From a virus: DNA of 28,722 nucleotides. The stretch spans positions 1 to 28,722 of the IMG/VR virus record IMGVR_UViG_3300031167_000025; one strand, written 5' to 3'. Under the pieces are notes generated by a model, which was not told the DNA's origin, did no database searches, and saw nothing but the letters and a program-made list of their open reading frames with translations. This document shows, one piece after another, positions 20,831 through 27,524 of the stretch. A program made the position numbers and the translations under genes. The stretch's first letter is position 1; every line of letters begins with the position of its first letter.

Positions 20831-21049
20831 ATGTCACAAGAAACTCAAGAACAAACAAAGGAACAGGAAACTGTAACACAGGAACAACAGACTCCGGTAT
20901 TTGAAGAAATAAATAGTATGGATTCGGATTCAGCATTAAATGTATTGATTCAAGCTGCTAATTTAGCACAAACATCAGGTCGTTTAAGTGTTAGGGATTC
21001 TGTATTACTTGCAAAAGCAATTGATACTGTCCGTCCAGGTAGTATTTAA
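20831..21049 (+). CDS. Small acidic protein (72 aa)
   Basis: The first 30 residues are mostly Gln, Glu and Thr (MSQETQEQTKEQETVTQEQQ), probably disordered. The rest forms helices (SALNVLIQAANLAQTSGRLS and DSVLLAKAIDTV). It has its own class 2 promoter and a strong terminator, so it is probably made in quantity as a single-gene unit. Function unknown. Confidence 0.78.
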   Translation: MSQETQEQTKEQETVTQEQQTPVFEEINSMDSDSALNVLIQAANLAQTSGRLSVRDSVLLAKAIDTVRPGSI

Positions 21050-21070
21050 TATTTCTTTATGAAGAAGGTG

Positions 21071-21103
21071 AAAGGGTTCTAATTTCTAATTAGAACCCTT
21101 TTT
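21071..21103 (+). terminator. Intrinsic terminator after the 20831 gene
   Basis: GGGTTCTAATT pairs with AATTAGAACCC over a 3-base loop, flanked by AAA on the left and T5 on the right. A strong hairpin with U-tail. Confidence 0.92.
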
Positions 21104-21124
21104 CATTTTAACAGGGATTGTCAT

Positions 21125-21133
21125 AGATATATA
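21125..21133 (+). promoter_or_regulatory. AGATATATA motif before the 21172 gene
   Basis: AGATATATAAAATTTATAG follows the terminator and lies about 39 bases before the ATG at 21172. Confidence 0.4.
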
Positions 21134-21171
21134 AAATTTATAGTGCAATTATAAATATAATTCATCCTATT

Positions 21172-21474
21172 ATGAAACAACTTTTAGATAAATTTTGTAA
21201 CTTATTTCCTCTTATTGAATTCGAAGTAATAGAAAAAGAAATCAAAGCTCAAATGTCGGTAGAATCTATTTCGACAGGGGAGAAGGAAATCAGAAGAATG
21301 CTGACAGAAGCAAAAAGAGCCCTGTCAAAATATAAGAAACTACATAAGCATGGCAAAGCAAGTGCTGACGAAGTATTTGATCACGAATGGAGGGTCCATG
21401 AATTACAAGATCAATTGATGAAATTCCAAGATGACAGTACTGAGCTAGATAGCGATGATACCTTTAATATTTGA
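21172..21474 (+). CDS. Hypothetical helical protein (100 aa)
   Basis: A charged, mostly helical protein: MKQLLDKFCNLFPLIEFEVI, then EIRRMLTEAKRALSKYKKLH and a coiled-coil-like DHEWRVHELQDQLMKF, with an acidic end. It stands alone between an AGATATATA motif and a class 2 promoter. No family recognised. Confidence 0.75.
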   Translation: MKQLLDKFCNLFPLIEFEVIEKEIKAQMSVESISTGEKEIRRMLTEAKRALSKYKKLHKHGKASADEVFDHEWRVHELQDQLMKFQDDSTELDSDDTFNI

Positions 21475-21502
21475 AACTAAATAGGTATTTTTGATATAAA
21501 TT
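21471..21502 (+). promoter_or_regulatory. Class 2 promoter overlapping the 21172 gene end
   Basis: TTGAAAC at 21471-21477 overlaps the last codons of the preceding gene. After exactly 17 bases comes TATAAATT (21495-21502). The next ATG is at 21539. Confidence 0.55.
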
Positions 21503-21538
21503 ATATATTAAAAACAATCATTAAAACAAAGAAAGTAT

Positions 21539-21808
21539 ATGCAGGTAACACCTATATTAGTTGTCAGAATGCCATTCAATAGAACGGAAGATGAAGTATC
21601 TAATGTGTTTATGGACTTCCAGGAGACACCAATATCTGATGAGTATAATTTACTAGTACTTAAGAACTATGAACCAGGTGAAACCGAGATACAGTTTGAG
21701 TGTGTTAATAGTAGCCATAGCGTAGTGGAGTTCGAGGAACTTAAATTAAAGCTATTGAAAGAGATGGAAACTAACCAAGTTACTAGACAAAATAATAAGA
21801 TTAAGTAG
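21539..21808 (+). CDS. Hypothetical protein (89 aa)
   Basis: The N-terminal half resembles a short alpha/beta fold (QVTPILVVRMPFNRTEDEV, then EYNLLVLKNYEPGE), and the C-terminal half is a charged helix. It begins the run of small genes that leads to ThyA. No known domain. Confidence 0.72.
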   Translation: MQVTPILVVRMPFNRTEDEVSNVFMDFQETPISDEYNLLVLKNYEPGETEIQFECVNSSHSVVEFEELKLKLLKEMETNQVTRQNNKIK

Positions 21809-21814
21809 CATTCA

Positions 21815-22024
21815 ATGGACTTAGAAGAATTTGAACAATTATATATTGATTTAGTTAATCCCAGCGTATTAATAGAACATTTTGAAAACGATAGTGAGTT
21901 TTTAGATTGGTTACGGCTAGGAACAGTTGAAGAGATGGGATGGGCACTCAAAGCATTTATTAAAGAAGAATTATATTATCATTGTAGTCTTATTAAAAAG
22001 GAAATGGAAAATGGAACAATATAA
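21815..22024 (+). CDS. Small acidic protein (69 aa)
   Basis: An acidic helical protein (MDLEEFEQLYIDLVNPSVLI ... EELYYHCSLIKKEM). It starts 6 bases after the preceding stop and overlaps the next start by 14 bases. No family recognised. Confidence 0.68.
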   Translation: MDLEEFEQLYIDLVNPSVLIEHFENDSEFLDWLRLGTVEEMGWALKAFIKEELYYHCSLIKKEMENGTI

Positions 22025-22454
22025 TGAAAGTTATTACTTAGGAGAACTAGCAGGAGAAATCATTGAAATGAAATATCTTCCAACACTGGAGACAGATATG
22101 CTTAAGACCTTTAACGTTGTTAAAGTAGATGATGATGAACTCATAGAGAATAATAGGCTTAACGATATATTAGATAATTCATATACATTTAATGGAGGAT
22201 CTGGAGATTCAAAAGCTGCGCATAAGAATTGGATCAACCATGTTTATGTATTAGCAGAGAAACACCTACCCGAGAAACTAGAATGTAAAATCAATAAAGT
22301 GAAGCCATCTGATATGGATTCCTTTAAAAAAGGTTTAAAGAATTATTTATGGAATACTGATTTAAGCTGGTATATGCCGGAGGATGATTTCTTTAAACCA
22401 AATCATATGTTTGCGTGGTGTTCTACTATAATATTAACAAGAACTAAACAATAA
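22011..22454 (+). CDS. Hypothetical protein (147 aa)
   Basis: I choose ATG 22011, which overlaps the previous stop by 14 bases, because the in-frame ATG at 21927 would overlap that gene almost fully. The product has YLGELAGEIIEMKYLPTLE, a central acidic region, AAHKNWINHVYVLAEKHLP, and a Trp-rich end (YLWNTDLSWYMPEDDFF). Likely soluble. Function unknown. Confidence 0.7.
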   Translation: MEQYNESYYLGELAGEIIEMKYLPTLETDMLKTFNVVKVDDDELIENNRLNDILDNSYTFNGGSGDSKAAHKNWINHVYVLAEKHLPEKLECKINKVKPSDMDSFKKGLKNYLWNTDLSWYMPEDDFFKPNHMFAWCSTIILTRTKQ

Positions 22455-22470
22455 GCAAAAACAACATATA

Positions 22471-22713
22471 ATGATAACATTAGATCAATTTATTAAAGAA
22501 CATAGAGAAGCGCATAACACTAAAGATGCAGTTTACTCTGCATATCATTACGATGCAATGGAGGCCTATGCAAAACAAAGAGTAATAGAGGAGATGGAGT
22601 TAATACCTCATTTAGAAACTCCTTTGGGCGAGGAGATTAGATTAAGTTACTATTATGTATTAAAAAGAATTAAAGAACTAAAGAATAAATCATGGAAGGT
22701 TTCGAAAACATAG
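22471..22713 (+). CDS. Hypothetical protein (80 aa)
   Basis: A helical protein: MITLDQFIKEHREAHNTKD, then YHYDAMEAYAKQRVIEEM and YYYVLKRIKELKNKSW. It overlaps the next gene by 22 bases. The pattern is like small phage orphans of middle regions. No function visible. Confidence 0.68.
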   Translation: MITLDQFIKEHREAHNTKDAVYSAYHYDAMEAYAKQRVIEEMELIPHLETPLGEEIRLSYYYVLKRIKELKNKSWKVSKT

Positions 22714-23018
22714 AGATTGGATTGAAGAAAGATCTGATAGGCAAAGAATTTATCTATAAAAGCAAATACGGTGGAGTACTTAAAGGAACTGTTGATACAG
22801 TATACCTTTCATATACAATGTCAAGCGACGCTGAGTTAGCAAGAAAGTTAAAGGTGCTGTTTAGTAGCAAAAGTGGTAAAGTTAATCTTAAACCAGAAGA
22901 TGAGACTCCAATCGATGTAGAATTCTCATGGACAGGTATGAAATACAATGCACATATCAGATCTGCTAACGGAGTCGAATACACAATAAATAAGGACGAA
23001 TTATATTTTTTAAATTAA
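22692..23018 (+). CDS. Hypothetical protein (108 aa)
   Basis: A beta-rich protein. KDLIGKEFIYKSKYGGVLKG then TVDTVYLSYTMSS at the start, and VEFSWTGMKYNAHIRSANGV near the end, suggest a small SH3-like barrel. It ends 12 bases before thyA and may share its transcript. Confidence 0.7.
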   Translation: MEGFENIEIGLKKDLIGKEFIYKSKYGGVLKGTVDTVYLSYTMSSDAELARKLKVLFSSKSGKVNLKPEDETPIDVEFSWTGMKYNAHIRSANGVEYTINKDELYFLN

Positions 23019-23030
23019 CAATACGATTAA

Positions 23031-24137
23031 ATGATTAGCATAGAAACACAATATCACAATTTATTAGATGAGTTATTAAACAAATCAAATAAGAAGGATG
23101 ATAGAACTGGAACAGGGACGCTTTCAGTTTTTGGTAGACAAATAAGACATAATATGTCGGAGGGTTTCCCATTACTTACCACAAAGAAGATGGCAGTAAA
23201 AACAATGATGACAGAACTTAAATGGTTTCTGAAAGGAGACACTAACATAAAGTATCTTGTTGACAATGGGTGTAATATATGGAATGGGGATTCTCATAAA
23301 GCATATATCACTGCGATGAATAAGCACTATATTGAAGGTGGAGATGTTGCAACACAGAAAGAATTCATAAATCTAATTAAAGAAGATGATGAGTTTGCTG
23401 GGATATGGGGAGAACTTGGACCAATATATGGAGCACAATGGAGAAGTTGGAGAGTTGGTAAAGGAATTAAAACTACTTTGAAAACTGAAGATAATCAGGT
23501 ATTGTATGAGGCAGGTTCTATGTATATAGATCAGATCAAAATAATATTAGAGCAACTTAAAACAAACCCAGATTCTCGTAGGATGATAGTATCTGCATGG
23601 AATGTAGGAGAACTTGATGGAATGACCCTTCCACCTTGTCATTATGGATTCCAAGTTTATACAAGAGAATTATCTCCAATGGAAGTATTAGAACAAGCGA
23701 AGAAAGATGGGATATGGGATGATGGTTCTGGATTTGATGGTGCAGATGAATTTAGTAAGAATTCTGATGGAGAATTATTCCATGAATATCTTGGTAGAAT
23801 TCAATCAAAGTTTAAAACTAGAGCAATATCATTAATGTGGAACCAAAGATCAGTAGATACTTTACTAGGTCTTCCATTTAATATCGCAAGTTACGGAGCT
23901 CTACTTTGTTTATTAGCAAATGAAGTAAATATGGTTCCAGAAGAATTAATTGGAAGTTTGGGAGATGTTCATTTATATTCTAATCATATTAAACAAGCAA
24001 AGGAACAATTAAGTAGGGAAGCATATGAATTACCTACTGTGGAATTTACTAACATTGATTTGTTAGCAGGTGAATTCGACTTCAAAGTTAACAATTATAA
24101 ATCACACGCCGCAATTAAGGCACCATTATCTAATTAA
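23031..24137 (+). CDS. thyA: Thymidylate synthase (ThyA type) with insertions
   Basis: It methylates dUMP to dTMP using methylene-tetrahydrofolate. Signatures: R25 in DDRTGTGTLS, R183-R184 in PDSRRMIVSAWN, nucleophile C203 in LPPCHYGFQVY, and NQRSVDTLLGLPFNIASYG, where N284 selects uracil over cytosine. At 368 aa it exceeds the usual ~264-300. Inserts lie around 140-165 and at about 213-262, between the strand after the active Cys and the RSVD segment. The insert is acidic and Gly-rich and its role is unknown. Supplies dTTP for phage replication. Confidence 0.96.
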   Translation: MISIETQYHNLLDELLNKSNKKDDRTGTGTLSVFGRQIRHNMSEGFPLLTTKKMAVKTMMTELKWFLKGDTNIKYLVDNGCNIWNGDSHKAYITAMNKHYIEGGDVATQKEFINLIKEDDEFAGIWGELGPIYGAQWRSWRVGKGIKTTLKTEDNQVLYEAGSMYIDQIKIILEQLKTNPDSRRMIVSAWNVGELDGMTLPPCHYGFQVYTRELSPMEVLEQAKKDGIWDDGSGFDGADEFSKNSDGELFHEYLGRIQSKFKTRAISLMWNQRSVDTLLGLPFNIASYGALLCLLANEVNMVPEELIGSLGDVHLYSNHIKQAKEQLSREAYELPTVEFTNIDLLAGEFDFKVNNYKSHAAIKAPLSN

Positions 24138-24138
24138 A

Positions 24139-24438
24139 ATGAGTTTAAAGACAATTAAAGAAGAGTATATGAGTACTTCAAAGAACGAGATACTAGGATC
24201 AGTTATAGATAATTTTATATTTGGATTCCTAGGAGCAATACTCATGGTTTTTATAGCGGAGAGAATAGATATAATGGTTCTAGTAGGTTATATGGTTTAT
24301 TATTTCTTTTTAGGAAGAGTTGTTAATAGACCTAAATACGTAACTTCATTGGGTAAATTTATAGTGTTTCCAGTTCCAACCGCATTGGGTGGATTCGCAG
24401 GATATAAATTAGCGTATCTTATTTCATCTTTAATGTAA
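24139..24438 (+). CDS. Small membrane protein (99 aa)
   Basis: I choose ATG 24139, 1 base after the thyA stop, over an in-frame ATG at 24070 inside thyA. Membrane segments lie near 25-42 (FIFGFLGAILMVFIAERI), 46-62 (MVLVGYMVYYFFLG) and 75-97. Overall hydrophobic, with few charges in the core. It could be a small channel-like or holin-like protein, but nothing proves this. Confidence 0.72.
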   Translation: MSLKTIKEEYMSTSKNEILGSVIDNFIFGFLGAILMVFIAERIDIMVLVGYMVYYFFLGRVVNRPKYVTSLGKFIVFPVPTALGGFAGYKLAYLISSLM

Positions 24439-24450
24439 GATATATAGACT

Positions 24451-25059
24451 ATGAAAACAAGACACTCAGCGGGATTCGCTATAATCTATAAAGGTAAAAT
24501 ACTATTAGGACATACGACTGGTCGCAAGAGTAGCACAGGATATGGTATACCTAAGGGTGGGATTGAAAAAGGAGAAAGTCATATTGAAGCTGCAATCAGA
24601 GAAACTTACGAAGAAGTTGGTATTAAAGTAGATCGCAAACTAATAGATCCTACTGAATATACGTTTACATATACTAGTAAGAAATATCAGACTAATAAAG
24701 TAATTTATTATTTTATAGTAGAGATAGATAATCTTTCTCAGATTGGATTAAAAAGTGAGATTGTTTCAAAAAGCAAACTACAACTTGAAGAAATTGATGA
24801 TGCTAGATTCTTTGCGTATAAAGATGCTCAGAAACTAACGATGTTTACGCAGCTAAGTGTAATTAGTGCACTATTAGGTAAAGGCCTGTTAGAAGCTAAG
24901 ACAATTGGTGGTAAAAACATAGAACCTAATCAAGAAATCAATGCAACTCAAGACGGGGTTGTAGAGGATCCTAGGTTAAACAAGATCAGAAAATTCAAAG
25001 CAACAATACAGGATTATAAATCATATTGGGATGATAGAGTCAGTAAGGGAAATAATTGA
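24451..25059 (+). CDS. Nudix hydrolase
   Basis: A perfect Nudix box, G-x5-E-x7-R-E-U-x-E-E-x-G-U, runs from G36 to I58 (GGIEKGE ... RETYEEVGI), preceded by YGIPKG. The enzyme cleaves nucleoside diphosphates linked to another group, such as oxidised dNTPs, NADH, ADP-ribose or capped RNA. About 60 residues after the Nudix fold form a charged C-terminal extension with unknown role. It overlaps the next gene by 29 bases. An AGATATATA motif lies immediately upstream (24438). Confidence 0.92.
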   Translation: MKTRHSAGFAIIYKGKILLGHTTGRKSSTGYGIPKGGIEKGESHIEAAIRETYEEVGIKVDRKLIDPTEYTFTYTSKKYQTNKVIYYFIVEIDNLSQIGLKSEIVSKSKLQLEEIDDARFFAYKDAQKLTMFTQLSVISALLGKGLLEAKTIGGKNIEPNQEINATQDGVVEDPRLNKIRKFKATIQDYKSYWDDRVSKGNN

Positions 25060-25348
25060 ATCGCTAATAGGCGAATGGGGTTGGTTGATCGGCGTTGCAG
25101 TATTTTCTATTGCTTTTAAAGATTCAATATCAAAACTATGGAGTGGGCTGAGTTTCCTAATGGGGAATGATTTCAATGTAGATGATATTGTATGGATAAA
25201 CGGTAACAAGAAAGCTAGGATAGTTCGACAGTCAATCTACAGAACGACATTCTATTTATATGATCACGAAAGGAAGTTCGTTGTACCAAACAACAGGATA
25301 TGGAGCTTGAATCTTGAAAAAGATTTAGACAAAATGAAAAAGAATTAG
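25031..25348 (+). CDS. Minimal MscS-like mechanosensitive channel protein (105 aa)
   Basis: One N-terminal membrane helix (about 15-32, WGWLIGVAVFSIAFKDSISK) continues into LWSGLSFLM, like the pore-lining TM3 of MscS. It is followed by the MscS beta domain: DFNVDDIVWINGNKKARIV, then RTTFYLYDHERKFVVPNNRI, close to the family's I-P-N-s end. Normal MscS has three or more helices and a large vestibule. Here only pore helix plus beta domain remain. It could form a small pore, alter host MscS, or support lysis. Starts inside the Nudix gene (29-base overlap). Confidence 0.72.
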   Translation: MIESVREIIESLIGEWGWLIGVAVFSIAFKDSISKLWSGLSFLMGNDFNVDDIVWINGNKKARIVRQSIYRTTFYLYDHERKFVVPNNRIWSLNLEKDLDKMKKN

Positions 25349-25377
25349 AAACTTTCTAAGGAATTCTAATATATAAT
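25346..25377 (+). promoter_or_regulatory. Class 2 promoter before the 25417 gene
   Basis: TAGAAAC (25346-25352), 17 bases, then TATATAAT (25370-25377). The first box overlaps the preceding stop codon. The ATG at 25417 lies 39 bases on. Confidence 0.48.
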
Positions 25378-25416
25378 ATGTAGAATAACTCTATACACAA
25401 AAAACTTTATTACATT

Positions 25417-25596
25417 ATGGATTTCATCAACGAAGTAGATCCGACTTCGCTAGATGGACAAACCGAAAAATTATCTGTTGAAAAATCGAATACGATTGAA
25501 GATATGGTAGACTTCGAGTCTATTAACTTTAACGAATACGATGAAGAGTCTGATGACTATTACTTGTTCCAATTTGGTGTTGGCGGTCCCGCCTAA
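25417..25596 (+). CDS. Small acidic protein (59 aa)
   Basis: An ATG-to-TAA frame encodes a strongly acidic peptide (MDFINEVDPTSLDGQTEKLS ... YDEESDDYYLFQFGVGGPA). It is flanked by a class 2 promoter and a terminator, so it is a single-gene unit. The acidic character may mimic DNA or bind a basic protein. No family recognised. Confidence 0.7.
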   Translation: MDFINEVDPTSLDGQTEKLSVEKSNTIEDMVDFESINFNEYDEESDDYYLFQFGVGGPA

Positions 25597-25608
25597 CAAA
25601 CTACAAAA

Positions 25609-25633
25609 CATAATTGAAAGATTATGTTTTTTT
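25609..25633 (+). terminator. Intrinsic terminator after the 25417 gene
   Basis: CATAAT and ATTATG pair over TGAAAG and are followed by T7. The stem is AT-rich, so moderate strength is expected. Confidence 0.75.
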
Positions 25634-25702
25634 GTGAGGATATATATCAATATAGGAAAGTAATAAGGATCAATCAAGATTACAAAAAAGACATTAAATA
25701 AC

Positions 25703-25945
25703 ATGAATGCATTTGAAATAGTATTAACATTAACAATAGTAGGTATATTCGCTTTTGTTATTAAGCAAATTACAGCTAAAAAGAAAACGAAGAAATCAAA
25801 TACTAGTGGAGGTTCTACTGGTGGAGGTTCTAATAACGGCGGAGGGGCCGATGTAATAAACGAATCAGGTCATCCAGAATATGATGATGCAGGTTTTCTT
25901 ATAAAGCCTGAACATGGAGATACTCAAAACCACCATGTAAAATAA
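25703..25945 (+). CDS. Small membrane protein with Gly-rich linker (80 aa)
   Basis: An N-terminal membrane helix (4-21, FEIVLTLTIVGIFAFVIK) is followed by a Lys-rich stretch (TAKKKTKKS), a Gly/Ser linker (GGSTGGGSNNGGG) and an acidic/His-rich tail. A GGATATATA motif lies upstream (25638). Its place just before the secreted lytic enzyme makes a holin- or spanin-like role thinkable, but the sequence does not prove it. Confidence 0.7.
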   Translation: MNAFEIVLTLTIVGIFAFVIKQITAKKKTKKSNTSGGSTGGGSNNGGGADVINESGHPEYDDAGFLIKPEHGDTQNHHVK

Positions 25946-25966
25946 TCATTTATTTTGAAAATAATT

Positions 25967-25997
25967 GCCCAAACATTTTTTTGTTTGGGTTTTTTTG
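25967..25997 (+). terminator. Strong intrinsic terminator before the lysis-type gene
   Basis: GCCCAAACA and TGTTTGGG pair over TTTTTT and are followed by T7. Directly downstream, GCTTATATTAGTATTATAAG may be a promoter for the 26031 gene. Confidence 0.9.
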
Positions 25998-26030
25998 CTT
26001 ATATTAGTATTATAAGTTAAAATAAGAATT

Positions 26031-26549
26031 ATGAAGAAATATCCTATATTACTAGCAGCATTAATGGTACCTATATTAGTACAAATGCCGCCGGCTTTAG
26101 CTAAAAAAGTTAAAGATGTTGAAGTTCCATTCAAAAGAGCTAGAGTTTTTGAGGTTGTTAAGATAGAACCTAAGACAATATCTACGGTTTTCATAGAAAA
26201 TAACCTTATAGATGCTATGATTCAAGTAGAGTCGCTTGGAAATGACTCGGCGGTTGGAGATTTACATTTAGTAGGTAATGAAGCGGTCGGAGCCTTACAA
26301 ATCAGGCCAATAATGCTTAGAGAAGTTAATAGAATCTTAAAGATTCAAAAATCTATTAAAAGATATAAAAAGAAGGACAGATTCAGTAGAGAAAAATCTA
26401 TTGAGATGTTTTTAGTATGGAAGAACTACCACCATCCGGAGGGAGGATTTGAAACTATTGCAAGAAATTGGAATGGAGGACCTCGAGGATATAAAAACAA
26501 AAGGACTGAGTACTATTGGTCCAAAATTCAAAAAGAGTTGATGAGGTAA
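26031..26549 (+). CDS. Secreted lytic transglycosylase-like protein (172 aa)
   Basis: A cleavable signal peptide (MKKYPILLAALMVPILVQMP, cut after ALA24) leads to a lysozyme-fold SLT-like domain. The catalytic Glu67 lies in AMIQVESLGND, followed by GNEAVGALQIRP, the family's G-x-x-Q-I core, and a C-terminal helix with IARNWNGGPRGY. Similar proteins cut peptidoglycan in the periplasm. As a phage enzyme it could be the endolysin, exported by the host Sec system so that a holin would only need to activate it, or an entry enzyme. Confidence 0.82.
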   Translation: MKKYPILLAALMVPILVQMPPALAKKVKDVEVPFKRARVFEVVKIEPKTISTVFIENNLIDAMIQVESLGNDSAVGDLHLVGNEAVGALQIRPIMLREVNRILKIQKSIKRYKKKDRFSREKSIEMFLVWKNYHHPEGGFETIARNWNGGPRGYKNKRTEYYWSKIQKELMR

Positions 26550-26569
26550 TTATAATGCCATGTTAATTC

Positions 26570-26600
26570 TGTTATTCTAGAATAATAATGGGATATATAT
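26570..26600 (+). promoter_or_regulatory. Palindrome and GGATATATA motif before the 26626 gene
   Basis: TTATTCTAGAATAA (26570-26583) is a perfect palindrome. GGATATATATTAG follows at about 26591. Together they may form an operator and -10-type box for the gene at 26626. Confidence 0.33.
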
Positions 26601-26625
26601 TAGATAAAAATAGTTTTATTAATAT

Positions 26626-27021
26626 ATGAATACTGAGAAATCACCAAAAGAACTAATCGGGGAATTATACAAGTTATTTGCCACTTTTAAGGTAAAGATG
26701 GAAGATCCTAATTTCATTCAGATTGAGAATTCTCTTAACCAATTGGTAGAGAACCAAAATGACATGAAAAAAGAGATGCGAGAGATGAAAAGACAGCTCT
26801 TGAGCCCTTTTGATGGAGTTATCGTTGAAACCAAAAAGAATACAGAAGCTCGTTTAGAATCTGAAGAGAGCCGGATTACTCGTGAACTACGAACAGAGGA
26901 ACATAAAGAACTTATGAGATTTAAATCTACATTCGTTAAATTAGGATGGACACTTGTTACAGGTATTGGTGGTATTATTGCATTTTTAATTACAAACGCA
27001 TTAAACTTATTTAGTAAATAA
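26626..27021 (+). CDS. XhlA-like coiled-coil protein with C-terminal membrane anchor (131 aa)
   Basis: A long charged helix with heptads (ENQNDMKKEMREMKRQL, then a second helical part rich in Glu and Arg) ends in one membrane segment at about 106-127 (LGWTLVTGIGGIIAFLITNA). This build matches XhlA/haemolysin-type phage membrane proteins that work with lysis enzymes, though bacterial tail-anchored proteins look similar. Close to the transglycosylase-like gene, a role in lysis is plausible. The stop overlaps the next start (TAATG). Confidence 0.72.
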   Translation: MNTEKSPKELIGELYKLFATFKVKMEDPNFIQIENSLNQLVENQNDMKKEMREMKRQLLSPFDGVIVETKKNTEARLESEESRITRELRTEEHKELMRFKSTFVKLGWTLVTGIGGIIAFLITNALNLFSK

Positions 27022-27488
27022 TGGTAACATATATAATTACACTAAAATCGATACATGATGTTCTGTATAAGATACAAAATAACCAAGGTACTATAAAAAA
27101 TATAATGGTTTCAGTTAAATCAAAAGAATCAGGGAAACATACTAAGAGTATTTCTTTTGGTAATTTAGAGGATTTGACAACTGAAATTGCTAAATGTAAT
27201 GTTGACGGGTGTTTCAATTTAAATTTATTTCAATTGAAGAAGTTTAACATAGATATAAATAAAAAGGGATCTAATAAGTCTACTAAGAATATAGTGAAGT
27301 ACGACAGTCGAGTATCTAAATTCGAATCGTCTTCTGATAATATTGAAAAAGCTAATATGATCTTACTCGATTATTATATGACAGGTTTTAATAAAATTAA
27401 AGCAACATGGAATGGGATTGATATTGATGAGTATATCTTAGCACAAAATGAATACATTGCACTGGGATATATTCAATTATATTTCTAA
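27021..27488 (+). CDS. Hypothetical protein (155 aa)
   Basis: It overlaps the previous stop by 1 base. The N-terminus (MVTYIITLKSIHDVLYKIQ) and the middle (KKGSNKSTKNIVKYDSRVSK) are basic. The C-terminal NKIKATWNGIDIDEYILAQ could be a small fold. No family recognised. It lies just before the fibre gene and may be a virion or chaperone component. Confidence 0.68.
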   Translation: MVTYIITLKSIHDVLYKIQNNQGTIKNIMVSVKSKESGKHTKSISFGNLEDLTTEIAKCNVDGCFNLNLFQLKKFNIDINKKGSNKSTKNIVKYDSRVSKFESSSDNIEKANMILLDYYMTGFNKIKATWNGIDIDEYILAQNEYIALGYIQLYF

Positions 27489-27524
27489 TTAAAAGAAAAT
27501 AGAATAAAAATACAATAAACTACA

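Noticed and set aside
21927-22010. Longer N-terminus for the 22011 gene
   Set aside because: The extension would overlap the 21815 gene almost completely; ATG 22011 gives the short overlap usual in this phage.
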